In this document: positions 1 through 9,100 of the stretch, piece after piece
How positions within the stretch are numbered: position 1 is the first letter of the stretch
Layout: each line of letters begins with the position of its first letter
From: Frankia alni ACN14a
Lineage (GTDB): Bacteria; Actinomycetota; Actinomycetes; Frankiales; Frankiaceae
Direction of reading: 5' to 3'
Length of the DNA stretch: 64,000 nt
Assembly: GCF_000058485.1 (NCBI RefSeq)
Contig: NC_008278.1
Span: 3,280,962-3,344,961, forward strand
Made by a program: the position numbers and the translations under genes
The notes under the pieces: generated by a model
Databases searched by the model: none
Told to the model about the DNA's origin: nothing
The model's input: the letters and a program-made list of their open reading frames with translations, nothing else

Positions 1-737
1 CGGACACCGTCCTGGCGGGCACGCCGGGCGATCCGGGCGAGCACCGGGAACACCTCGAGCAGCTCGACGGGCTGGAGCAGCAGGTCGGCGTGGTCGGCCG
101 CATTGCCCATCGGGACGGTGAGCTGCCACTGCCAGGCGACGGCACCCGCGGAGCGTAACCGCCGGTACAGCTCCGGGAGCTCCGGCGTGGTCAGGCGGTT
201 GAGCTGCGTGTTGCAGGTCGCCTCGACCCCGGCCGACCGCAGGCGCTCCATCGTCAGGAAGCACGACTGCCACGAACCCGCCCGTCCGCGGAGTCGATCA
301 TGGGTTGCGGTCATGCCGTCCACGGACACCGAGCACTGGGTGACGCCCGCGGCCCGCAGACCGCGCGCCATCGCCGCGCTCAACCGGTAGCCGCCGGTCG
401 TGACCGTGCAGCCCATCCCCCGGCGGGTGATCTCGGCGGCGATCGTCAGCCAGTCCCGGCGCAGGAACGCCTCCCCGCCGATGAGCGTGACCTCGTCCAC
501 TCCGACCGCGTCGAGCTGGGCCACCACGTCGAGGGCCTGCCCGGTGGACAGCTCCGCCGGGCGCCGGGCCCCGGCGCGCGAGCCGCAGTGCCCGCACGCC
601 AGGTTGCACGCCAGGGTCAGCTCCCACACGGCGTAGGTCCGCCGCCGTCCCCGCACCGCGTCCGGGTGGCTCCCGGACGGTGACCGGGCGGCCGGGGCTG
701 CGGCGGCCCGACCCGCGGCGGCCCCGAACGGGCTCAC
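1..737 (-). CDS. Radical SAM protein (C-terminus beyond window edge)
   Basis: The visible part is the N-terminal radical SAM domain; the C-terminus runs off the left edge. After an Ala/Pro-rich leader the protein reads LTLACNLACGHC, so C44, C48 and C51 form the CxxxCxxC motif that holds the [4Fe-4S] cluster binding S-adenosylmethionine. A GGE motif follows near residue 83. The family makes a 5'-deoxyadenosyl radical and often modifies peptides or matures enzymes. The GTG start overlaps the stop of the upstream small gene by four bases, so the two are probably translationally coupled. A SPASM domain would lie in the missing part, so the subfamily cannot be fixed. Radical SAM is certain; the substrate is unknown. 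Confidence 0.88.
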   Translation of the reverse strand, partial: MSPFGAAAGRAAAAPAARSPSGSHPDAVRGRRRTYAVWELTLACNLACGHCGSRAGARRPAELSTGQALDVVAQLDAVGVDEVTLIGGEAFLRRDWLTIAAEITRRGMGCTVTTGGYRLSAAMARGLRAAGVTQCSVSVDGMTATHDRLRGRAGSWQSCFLTMERLRSAGVEATCNTQLNRLTTPELPELYRRLRSAGAVAWQWQLTVPMGNAADHADLLLQPVELLEVFPVLARIARRARQDGV

Positions 738-1084
738 CGCCGGAACAGCCGGCGCAGCCAGCCCCGCCCACGCCGAGCGGGGGGCCGACCTCCGTCGTCC
801 CACGCCGGCAGCGGTGGACCGCCATAGACCGGCGTCGGCGCCGGCGGCGGGCCCTGCTGCCAGGGCGGCACGGAGGAGGGCCCGGCGGGCGGTGGCGGTG
901 GGCCGGTGGGCAGCCAGCCGGCGGGCGCGATGAGCGTCTCGTCGCCGGTCTCCTCTCCGGCCTCCTCGGCAGCGAGCCGGGCGGCGATGTCGTCGGCGCG
1001 CCGCGGGCCGACCTGCGCGTCCCAGTCGGGACCGCGCGGCAGCCGGGGATCCGGCCGTTGCTCCGGTGATTCGCCCCTCGTCAT
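734..1084 (-). CDS. Small Pro-rich hypothetical protein coupled to radical SAM gene
   Basis: A 116-aa protein that I do not recognise. It begins with a charged N-terminus, has a short acidic helix-like segment (residues about 30-50, AARLAAEEAGEETGDE), then a Pro/Gly-rich stretch, and ends in the basic aromatic tail GRGWLRRLFRR. No signal peptide or transmembrane segment is visible. Its stop overlaps the GTG start of the radical SAM gene, which suggests a shared function as substrate, chaperone or partner. It lacks the short Cys/Thr/Ser-rich core typical of many RiPP precursors, so a precursor role is only one possibility. Confidence 0.6.
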   Translation of the reverse strand: MTRGESPEQRPDPRLPRGPDWDAQVGPRRADDIAARLAAEEAGEETGDETLIAPAGWLPTGPPPPPAGPSSVPPWQQGPPPAPTPVYGGPPLPAWDDGGRPPARRGRGWLRRLFRR

Positions 1085-1225
1085 CCCCCACCCCCGTTCC
1101 GGTCCATCATCGTCGATGGGGCGTTCGGCGCCTACGGACGGGTGGACATCCCCGCGAACCTTCGACAGCGCGGGGGTGGGGCCCGCACGGGCGATGCCGT
1201 CCGGACCCCGTGGACCACGCGGGGC

Positions 1226-2086
1226 TCAGTGGGCGGCGCTGAGCTGCGCGATCTCGTCGAGGGTGACGTCGTAGATGACCTCGGTGGGGGTCAGCGGGAT
1301 CGCGGTGGCCACCGCGCTGTCGGGGTAGACGTCGACGCGGGTGTACTCCCCGCCGACCATGCCGGTCAGCCGGTCGGCCGGGCCGAGGGTGCGGGCGCTG
1401 TAGGCGGTCGCGCCCGCCACCCAGACGGGTACCCCGCCGATCACCCCGGCGGAGGAGTGGTGGGCGTGGCCGGTCAGGACGATCCGGACGTCGGTGCCGG
1501 CCAGCACGTCGGCCAGGTTCGCGGGCTCCGCCAGCAGGTACTTGTTCACCATGGCGATCGGCGACGGCACGGGCGGGTGGTGCAGGGCGAGGACCGTTCC
1601 GCCGGGTGCGGGGGTGGCCAGCTCGTCGGCGAGCCAGCGCAGCTGGGCGGTGCCGAGGAAGCCGCCGTGCTCGCCCGGTTCGGTGGTGTCCAGGACGATG
1701 ATCCGCAGGTCGTCGACCCAGTGGACGTAGTCGTAGGCCTCCTCCGTCGGCTCCGCGCCGAGCAGTCCCGCCCGGAACGGGCCCCGCGCGTCGTGGTTAC
1801 CGACGGCGTAGAGGACCGGCGCGCCCAGCCGCTCGGCGACCGGTTCGACCAGGTCACGCAGGCGCTGGTAGGCGACGAGGTCCCCGCTGTCGGCGAGGTC
1901 GCCGGTCAGCAGCAGCGCACCGACCTTCAGGGTGGACGCCTCGATCTGCTCGAGGGCCGTGCGCAGCCCGGCGTGGGAGTCGACCCTGCCGTGGAGCAGT
2001 TCGCCCTCGCGGACGATGTGGGTGTCGCTGAGCTGGATGAGGATGTGGCTGGGGGTGAAGTCGTTCGGGTCGAGAGAGCTGGACAT
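1226..2086 (-). CDS. Metallophosphoesterase, CpdA/Rv0805-type cyclic nucleotide phosphodiesterase
   Basis: This 286-aa protein has the complete calcineurin-like metal site in order: D21-x-H23 (LSDTH), GDLAD, GNHD, a HHPP motif (ALHHPP) and GHAHH. This class III phosphodiesterase family hydrolyses cAMP, cGMP and other phosphodiesters with two metal ions. Similarity in motif order and spacing is closest to mycobacterial Rv0805. No signal peptide is visible, so it is probably cytoplasmic. It lies 8 bases downstream of the tyrosine phosphatase gene and may share its transcript. The family is clear; the physiological substrate is inferred. Confidence 0.9.
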   Translation of the reverse strand: MSSSLDPNDFTPSHILIQLSDTHIVREGELLHGRVDSHAGLRTALEQIEASTLKVGALLLTGDLADSGDLVAYQRLRDLVEPVAERLGAPVLYAVGNHDARGPFRAGLLGAEPTEEAYDYVHWVDDLRIIVLDTTEPGEHGGFLGTAQLRWLADELATPAPGGTVLALHHPPVPSPIAMVNKYLLAEPANLADVLAGTDVRIVLTGHAHHSSAGVIGGVPVWVAGATAYSARTLGPADRLTGMVGGEYTRVDVYPDSAVATAIPLTPTEVIYDVTLDEIAQLSAAH

Positions 2087-2094
2087 GGGAGCCC

Positions 2095-3123
2095 CTAAAG
2101 ATCGTGATGGTCGGAGGTGACGACGGCTGTCGGGTGCGGGGGAGCCAGGAGCGCGTCGACCAGGCGGTCCAGCGCGTGCGCGGTCGCGCCGTGCGCGAGC
2201 AGGTACGAGCGGGTGTCCCCGAAGCCGGCGCGGATGCGGTCCAGCGCGCGCAGGATGAGCTCCGGCGGGCTGGCCAGCATGGCCGGTGCGACCGCGGCGC
2301 CGTCCGCCGAGGTCCGGGCCGACATCCGCAGGACGGCGGCGGCGGCCTCGTCGCGTAGGAAGTGGGACGTCAGGGCGAAGTCCTCGGCGATGACCTCGAC
2401 GGGCACCCCGGCGAGGTCGAGGACCAGGGCGATGACCAGGCCCGTGCGGTCCTTGCCGGCGCTGCAGTGCACGATCGCCGGCAGTGCGCCCGGCGCGGCG
2501 AGGGCGATGACCGCGGCGGTGAGGCGGCTGCCGCGCTGGTCGACGGCGAAGTCGAACACGCCGGCCAGATCGCCGTCGGCCCCCGCGGCCCGAACGGCCG
2601 CCATGCCGGCGGCGGCGCCGACGGCCACCGACTCGCCCGCGCCGCCTCCGGTGCCGTCGCCGTCGCCGCCGTTGCCGTCGCCGCCGCCGGCACCGGCACC
2701 GGCGCCGGCACCGTTACGGTCGGCCGCCTGGCCCACGGCGGCCTGCGCCGCGGCGGGCAGGGTGAAGATCGGTACCCGGCGGTGGGTGGCGGGCAGCCGG
2801 CCGAGGGCGTCCGGGTCGTGCTCGACCTCGGCGTCCTCGCGCAGGTCGACGACGGTACGCAGGCCGATCTGGGCGAGCACCGCCCGGCCGCGCCCGTCGA
2901 GGCCACGCAGGGCGCCGGAGCGCAGCAGCGTGCGCCACCGCACCGTCCGGCCGTCGGCCGTCGGGTAACCACCGACGTCACGCAGGTTGATCGTGCCGGG
3001 CAGCGGCAGGCTCCGTCGAGCCGGCGGCGCCGCGATCACCTCCGCGATCACCTCCGCGTCGGGGGAGGCGGGGGCGTCGGGGGCGGCGGGGGTGGATGGT
3101 GCCTGGGTGGTCACCGGGTTCAC
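2095..3123 (-). CDS. Tyrosine-protein phosphatase (PtpB-like)
   Basis: A 342-aa protein with the P-loop HCSAGKDRTG, the CX5R signature of cysteine phosphatases, and the N-terminal NLRDVGGY motif common to bacterial PtpB-type enzymes. The GTG start was chosen because it overlaps the stop of the upstream binding-protein gene (GTGA); the open frame runs further upstream but would overlap that gene. Residues about 175-210 are a Gly/Ala/Asp-rich insert encoded by GC-rich short repeats (2640-2715), probably a flexible loop created by repeat expansion. The family acts on phosphotyrosine, phosphoserine or phosphoinositides; the substrate here is unknown. Confidence 0.88.
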   Translation of the reverse strand: MNPVTTQAPSTPAAPDAPASPDAEVIAEVIAAPPARRSLPLPGTINLRDVGGYPTADGRTVRWRTLLRSGALRGLDGRGRAVLAQIGLRTVVDLREDAEVEHDPDALGRLPATHRRVPIFTLPAAAQAAVGQAADRNGAGAGAGAGGGDGNGGDGDGTGGGAGESVAVGAAAGMAAVRAAGADGDLAGVFDFAVDQRGSRLTAAVIALAAPGALPAIVHCSAGKDRTGLVIALVLDLAGVPVEVIAEDFALTSHFLRDEAAAAVLRMSARTSADGAAVAPAMLASPPELILRALDRIRAGFGDTRSYLLAHGATAHALDRLVDALLAPPHPTAVVTSDHHDL

Positions 3124-4613
3124 CGGGCCGGCATGAGGTCGGAGGCCTGCTTCTGGGCGCTGGCCAGGGTGGCGGCGGGGTCCTTGCCGCTGAACACGGC
3201 GCCCTCGACCGCTGTCATCATCGTGTCCTGGATCTGCAGGTAGTTGTCGCCGGGGAAGGCCGCCCACGGCTGCAGTCGGGTGAGCTGGTCGAGGTTGGGC
3301 CGGATGAGGGGGTTCGCCTTCGCCCACGCCTGCAGGCCGTTCGGGTCGTCGATGAGCCCGGTGCGCAGCGGCAGGTAGCCGATCTTCGAGGAGATCTGGG
3401 TGTAGGCGTAGTCGCTGGTGAGGAACTTGATCAGTTCCCAGGCGGCGCGCTGCTTGGCCGGGTCCTTGCTGAAGATGGCCAGGGCCGAGCCCGAGTTGGT
3501 GGGGACGACGGGCTTCGAGCCGAAGCCCGGTTCACCCGTGGCGCCGAGTTCCCAGTTGTTCGCCTTGGCGCCCGCCATCAGGGCGGCCTGCACGGCGCTG
3601 CTCTCGACCATCATGCCGAGCTGGCCGCTGCTGAACGCCTTGAGCGCCTGCTGCTGGTCGAGGTTGGGCATCGCCCCGCTGCGGACGAGGTCCTGCGACA
3701 TCGCGACGGTCTCCACGGCGGGCGCGTCGGCGAAGGTCAGCCTGCTCGCGTCCGGCGCCATCACCCGGCCGCCGTTGGAGAGTACCATCGACTGCCAGCA
3801 CCAGTCCACCGTCTGCTTGGTCAGGCAGTTGACCTCGACGCCTTCCTTGCCGGTCCTCGCCTTGATGGCCAGCGCCGCGGCCCTGACGTCCGCCCAGGTC
3901 TTCGGCGGGTTCGCCGGGTCGAGACCGGCCTGCGCGAACAGCGTCTTGTTGATCCACATCACCGGCGTCGAGAAGACGTACGGGACGGCGTAGGTGCGGC
4001 CGTCGACCTCGCCGAGCTTCGGCACGGACGGGGCGTACGGGTGCGCGCCGGCGTAGTTCGCGGCGAGGGCGCCCTTGCCGACGAGGGTGTCGATGGGCGC
4101 CGCGCCCAGGCTGGTGGCCGCGAACCGCAGCGCGTTGAAGGTGATCTGGCCGACGTCCGGCGGGTTTCCGGCCAGCACCTGGTTCTTGATGCTGGTGGTG
4201 TACTCGTTGCCGCTGGTCACGCCCTGCGGGGGCTGGCCCTTGACGGTGATGTTCGGGTGTTCCTTCTCGAACTGGGCGATGAGGCCCTCGACCACGGGCT
4301 TCCAGGTGCCGGTGCTCAGCAGGTTGTAGCTCTCGAAGACGATCGAGACCTTCTGGTCGGCGGCGAGCTGCGGGATCGTGCCGGTCGCGCCGGCCGGGGC
4401 CTGAGCGGACTCGGACGTGGACGAGTCCGTCGCGCAGGCGGCGGCCAGCGCCGCCACCAGCGTCACGGCGGCGGCGGCGCGCAGCAGGTGCGGACGGGGC
4501 AGTCGCGGCTGGGACAGACGCGGCTGGGGCAGACGAAGCCGGGGTCGGTGTTCACCAGCCGGATGCTCAGGAGCCCGGCGTTCACGAGCCAGGCGTGGTC
4601 GAGCCACGGGCAT
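3120..4613 (-). CDS. Carbohydrate ABC transporter substrate-binding lipoprotein (UgpB-like)
   Basis: A 497-aa extracytoplasmic solute-binding protein of family 1. A long basic n-region is followed by a hydrophobic stretch ending in the lipobox ALAAAC, so the mature protein should be anchored to lipid at that Cys. The body has typical family-1 features: an FEKEHPNITV segment, NPPDV, then a W-rich hinge. It resembles glycerol-3-phosphate or oligosaccharide binding proteins (UgpB type). No permease or ATPase gene is next to it here; phosphatase and phosphodiesterase genes follow, which would fit uptake of a phosphorylated compound. The ATG start leaves a long signal n-region, so the true start may be further in. 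Confidence 0.87.
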   Translation of the reverse strand: MPVARPRLARERRAPEHPAGEHRPRLRLPQPRLSQPRLPRPHLLRAAAAVTLVAALAAACATDSSTSESAQAPAGATGTIPQLAADQKVSIVFESYNLLSTGTWKPVVEGLIAQFEKEHPNITVKGQPPQGVTSGNEYTTSIKNQVLAGNPPDVGQITFNALRFAATSLGAAPIDTLVGKGALAANYAGAHPYAPSVPKLGEVDGRTYAVPYVFSTPVMWINKTLFAQAGLDPANPPKTWADVRAAALAIKARTGKEGVEVNCLTKQTVDWCWQSMVLSNGGRVMAPDASRLTFADAPAVETVAMSQDLVRSGAMPNLDQQQALKAFSSGQLGMMVESSAVQAALMAGAKANNWELGATGEPGFGSKPVVPTNSGSALAIFSKDPAKQRAAWELIKFLTSDYAYTQISSKIGYLPLRTGLIDDPNGLQAWAKANPLIRPNLDQLTRLQPWAAFPGDNYLQIQDTMMTAVEGAVFSGKDPAATLASAQKQASDLMPAR

Positions 4614-4896
4614 GCTCCTTGGGAGAGGGTGGGCGCCGCGCGCCAGGTACGGTCGTTCCGGGAGATTGCGTACTCCCGGTTCGTCGTTACGTCGGTAGCG
4701 TCCGATGCGCAGGTGAACGGCCTACGACGGTCGGGAAACGGATGGCCGTCACTTACCGCAACGAATTCGCCGGGCCTGTCTCCGTCTGGCGGGATCTTCC
4801 CTGGTCGGGGCCCCGGTCGGATGCTCGGTCGGTGTACCGATGGTGACGGGCCGGAGGCGGGTGTTGGTCGGCGTCAGGGCCGGGAGGGCGTTGCCC
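4614..4896. other. Intergenic region
   Basis: This is a 283-base gap between the 5' end of the binding-protein gene and the 3' end of the YbaK gene. It must carry the promoter for the minus-strand binding-protein operon. I see no clear -35/-10 pair, no long inverted repeat and no convincing coding frame. Confidence 0.4.
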
Positions 4897-5382
4897 TCAC
4901 CTGGACAGGTCGTCGAAGATCGGCTTGACCAGCTCGATGAGATGGTCGACGTCGACCTGGATGGTGCGATCGGCCCGCCCGCTGCCGCAGCAGACGACGC
5001 CCATCCGCCGGACGGCGGCGTCGAACACCACGACCACTCCCGGGACCGCGCACACCGGGCTCGCCCCGCCGGGCTCCATGCCGAGGTCCCGCAGATCCTC
5101 CGCAGCCGCCTGGCTGAGTTTCGCGCGGGAGGTTCCCGCCGCCCGGGCCAGCCTGCCGTAGTTGACCCGACCGGTGACGGGGAGCGCGGCGAGGACGAAA
5201 CCGCGGTCCGCATTCCTGAACACCATCGTCTTCAGGAGCCGCTCGGTCGGAAAGCCCAGCAGCTCCGCGTCCGCCGGCCCGACGATCGGCTCGTGATCCA
5301 CTGCCGTGAAGGGCACTCCGGCGGCCAGGAGCACCTGTTCCGGGGACGAAATTCCGTCCGGTCGGCACCCCAGCTCGGACAT
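4897..5382 (-). CDS. YbaK/EbsC-family aminoacyl-tRNA deacylase
   Basis: A 161-aa protein of the YbaK/ProRS INS-like editing family. The order PDGISSPEQVLLAAGVPF, then DHEPIV, then the conserved Lys in RLLKTMVFR matches the family; this Lys is needed in homologues that deacylate mischarged tRNAs such as Cys-tRNA(Pro) or Ala-tRNA(Pro). The ATG at 5382 was chosen because GAAAGG lies about 8 bases upstream and the domain begins right after it; the frame stays open to 5637 but that part is low-complexity. The gene stands alone, with the LysE gene 122 bases upstream on the same strand. The tRNA specificity cannot be read from the sequence. Confidence 0.85.
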   Translation of the reverse strand: MSELGCRPDGISSPEQVLLAAGVPFTAVDHEPIVGPADAELLGFPTERLLKTMVFRNADRGFVLAALPVTGRVNYGRLARAAGTSRAKLSQAAAEDLRDLGMEPGGASPVCAVPGVVVVFDAAVRRMGVVCCGSGRADRTIQVDVDHLIELVKPIFDDLSR

Positions 5383-5504
5383 GAACGGGCCTTTCTTCGA
5401 CGGAACGCGGAACCTGCCGTCCGGATACGCCGGCCGGACCACCGTATTCCGATGCTCCTTCATTCCGGCCGTCGGCCGCCGGCCGCCGGCTACCGGGTGT
5501 GCGG

Positions 5505-6140
5505 TCAGGGTCGGCGGCTGACGGCCAGCTTCACACCCAGTCCCATCATGACAGCGCCCGAGGCCCCGCCGATGGCCGACAGCCGGCGCGGTGACCGCGC
5601 CAGCCAGGTGCGGGCGGTTCCGGCGAGCAGTCCCCACGACACATCCGAAACCAGGGCGATCGCCACGCAGATCAGGCCGAGGAACAGCAACTGGACGGGC
5701 GCATCACCCGCCGAGCGGTCGACGAACTGCGGCAGCACCGCGGTGAAGATGAGCACTCCCTTGGGATTGCCGATTCCCACGACGAAGCCGTCGCGCAGGA
5801 TGCGGCGGGACGTGTACGAGGACGTCGGCCCCGCGATCGCGACGGTGAGCTCGGCGCGATGCCGCCAGGCCTGCCAGCCCAGACATACGAGATAGCCGGC
5901 GCCGGCGAACTTGAGCACGGAGAACACCACCACCGAGCGTTCGACGACGAATCCCAGGCCGCACGCCACCGCCATGACCTGGACCAGCATCGCCGACTCG
6001 TTGCCGAACGCGGTGAACACCGCCGCCCGCCGTCCCAGCGAGACACCCCGGCTGACGACGAAGAGCACGCTCGGCCCGGGCAGCACGATCAGCGTGGCCA
6101 CGACCAGCAGGAAGGACGCGAACCGCTGGGTGTCGATCAC
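5505..6140 (-). CDS. LysE/RhtB-family amino acid exporter
   Basis: A 211-aa integral membrane protein with about six hydrophobic segments and the LysE/RhtB signature near the N-terminus (LIVLPGPSVLFVVSRG), plus the internal GIGNPKG motif. The family exports amino acids such as lysine, threonine, homoserine or leucine with proton exchange. Its GTG start overlaps the stop of the upstream AfsR-type regulator gene (GTGA), so the two are co-transcribed and the regulator may control export. The exported substrate is not identifiable from the sequence. Confidence 0.88.
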   Translation of the reverse strand: MIDTQRFASFLLVVATLIVLPGPSVLFVVSRGVSLGRRAAVFTAFGNESAMLVQVMAVACGLGFVVERSVVVFSVLKFAGAGYLVCLGWQAWRHRAELTVAIAGPTSSYTSRRILRDGFVVGIGNPKGVLIFTAVLPQFVDRSAGDAPVQLLFLGLICVAIALVSDVSWGLLAGTARTWLARSPRRLSAIGGASGAVMMGLGVKLAVSRRP

Positions 6141-9100
6141 GGGAACTCCTCGGTCCCGGTCCCCCCGGTGGCGGTCCCCGCGGTTGTGGTCCCCGCGGTG
6201 GTGGTCATCGCGGTGGTGGTGATCGCGGCGAGGGCGCGGCGGGCCTCGTCGGCCCAGTGGGTGGCACCCCAGCGTTCGGCGACCGTGCGCGCCTGCCGGA
6301 AGTGGTCGGCGGCGTCGGGGTACCGGCCGAGGAAGGCGGCGAGGGCGCCGAGGGTGTGGGCGACCGGCCGCAGCGCCAGCGACAGGCTCAGGGCGCCGGG
6401 CACCTGCCCGCGCAGCGGCAGCAGCGCGCCGTACATCGCGCGGGCGAGCGGGCGGTCCGCGACGGCGATGGCCGCCTCGGCACGCAGGACGGCGAGGGTG
6501 GAGAAGAGAAAGTCGGGCCGCAGGGGCGGGGCTGCGGCGTGCAGGCGAGTGGCCTCGGCCAGCCGTCCGTCGCGGGCCAGCGCGAGCGTGAGCAGGTCGA
6601 TCATGACCGGTCCGTGCGCGGCCAGCAGATCGTCGGCGTGCGCGGCGAACTCGGCCATTCGGCCCTGCGTCAGGCGCAGCGTCGCGACGGCCAGCAGCTG
6701 GAAGCCGGCGGCGTGGATCGACCCGTGGCGCAGCATCCGGGCGCTCGTCTCGGTGTAGCGACGCTCGGCGTCGTCGAGGTCGCCGGCGATGTGCGCGAGC
6801 ATCGCCTGCCCGTAGGCCCCGACGCCCTCGGCCTCCGGCATCCGGTACAGGCGGGCGAGGTGCATCCCGTCGGCGACGAAGCGCCGGACGCCGGTGACGT
6901 CGGAGTCGGCGACCGCCGCGATGGCCCGGGCGAAGTTGCCGAAGGAGCGGTAGGCGGGCAGGTCGTACGCGACACCGATCTCGATCAGCTCCTGGCCGAC
7001 CCGGTCCCGCTCCGGCCAGTCGGGCTCGTGGTTGCGCACCCGGGCCAGCGCGGTGAGGGCGAGCGCGCGCAGGGCGGGATCGTCCTGGGTCGCGGACAGC
7101 GCCACCGCCTCCTCGGCGGCCCGGCGGGGCCGGGCGTCGTCCTCCCCGGCGAGCTCGGTGGTCAGGGCGTCCAACAGCCGGCAGCGCACGGTGGCGTCGA
7201 GACCGGGCCGCTCGAGCAGGCGGGTGAGCACCGCGACGACGGGCGCGTCCACGGTCCCGTACGGCCGGCTCTGCCAGGGAGTGGGGTCCGTCCAGGCGGT
7301 GAAGGCGGCGATCAGCAGGTCCTCGCGACCGGCCGCCTCGGCGTGATCGACGGCCCGTTGCCGGCAGGCGCGTGCGGCCGCCACCGCGCCGGCGCGCACC
7401 TGCGCCCGCAGCAGCCGGCCGAGCAGCAGCACCCGTTCGGCGTCGCGATCGGTCTCGCCGCAGGCGTGGTCGCCGACGGGAAGGCGGTCGAAGCCGTCGA
7501 CCGCGCCCGCGAGCAGGTCGGCCGCCGTGTCGTGGGCGTAGCGGCGCTCGGCGGCCTGCGCGGCTCGGACCGCGTAGTCGACGGCGCGGCGTGCCGTCGC
7601 CGCCGAGGCGGCCCGCAGGTAGTGGTGGGCCAGCGCGGGGGTGTTGTCGGGCTGCAGCCGTTCGAGGGTGGCACCGAGCCTGGCGTGCATGCGCGTGCGG
7701 CGCAGCAGGCTGAGGTCGGTGCTCAGGGTGTCCCGGACGAGGGCGTGGGTGAACCGGACCCGACCCGGCGCGGGCTCGGTGAGCAGGCCGGCGATGAGCC
7801 CGGCGTCCAGGGCGTCGAGTACGCCGTCCTCGTCGGTGTTGGCCGCGTCGATGAGCACCTCGACGTCGGCCTCCCGGCCGGCGACGGCGGCCAGGCGCAG
7901 CACCGCCACCGACGCCGCGGGCAGGCGCGCGAGCCGCCGGCGCAGCACGTCACGCACGCCGTCCGGCACCTCGGACAGCGCGACGAGCGCCCCTTCGCTG
8001 GCGAGCAGGCGTGCGCTCTCCCGCACGTGGAACGGGTTTCCCCCGGTGCGTTCGGCGAGGGCGAGCACGGTGTCGGCGTCGACGGGCCGCCGGCAGACCG
8101 CGCCGACGACGTCGGCGATCGCCGCCCGCGACAGCCCACCCAACGCCAGGCGCCGTGGTGACCGGGCGGCCAGCCCGGCGAGTGCCTCGGTCAGGGCCGG
8201 GCCGACCTCCCCGTCGCGGTAGGCCACCAGCAGCAGGATCGGCGCGTCGGTCACCTGCGCGGCCACCGCGCCGAGCAGCGCCAGGGTCTCCGCGTCGGCC
8301 CAGTGCAGATCGTCCAGGATGATCGCCAGCGGTTCCGCCGGCGTCCGATCGGCGACGGTGCGCAGCCAGGCGAGGACGGCCTGGTGGAGTCGGAACCGGC
8401 CGGCGGAGGCGTCGACGCGGTCCAGGCGGTCCGTGTCCGTGGACTTCTGGCCGGGCCGATGGCCGACTGCGCGGCCGAGATCGCTGCCGAGATCGTGGCC
8501 GGGCGTGGGGCCGGGTGGATGGTCGGGCCGCTGGTCCGACAGGAGGGGTGCAAGGAGCTCGGCCAGCGGCGCCGGCGGGGGAGCGGCGTCGGCCAGCACC
8601 CGCAGGGCCTGCAACCACGCCCAGGCCGGCGGAGCACCCTCGGCCTCGGGACACTGCCCGGTGACGACCAGCCATCCGGTCGTGGCCAGCCGGTGGCGCA
8701 CCTGCCGCAACAGCGCCGATTTCCCGGCTCCCGGCTCGCCGCTGATCAGGGCGATCCTCGCCCGGCCTGCGCCGACGCCGGCGGCTCTGACCTCGGCGGC
8801 TGTGACCTCGGCGGCGACGTCCGCCAGCGCGGCGAGCTCCTGCTCGCGACCGGCGAACAGCTCGGCGGCCGAAGCGGCGGCTGGAAGGGGTGGAGACGAG
8901 CCGTCCGGTTGCGAGGATCCGGGTGGCTCGGAGGGGGGCGCAGAGGGGGGCGCAGAGGTCGGCGCCGAGGGGGGCATCGCCGCGTCGAGGAGCTCGCGGT
9001 TCTGCCGGAGGATCGCCTCCTCCAGCCGGGCGAGTTCGGGTCCCGGGTCCAGGCCGAGCTCCTCGGTGAGCTGTCGACGGGCCCGGCGCAGCGCGTCGAG

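Noticed and set aside
3096-4928. A 610-residue plus-strand open frame
   Set aside because: It is antisense to the binding lipoprotein gene, which has a lipobox and a full family pattern.
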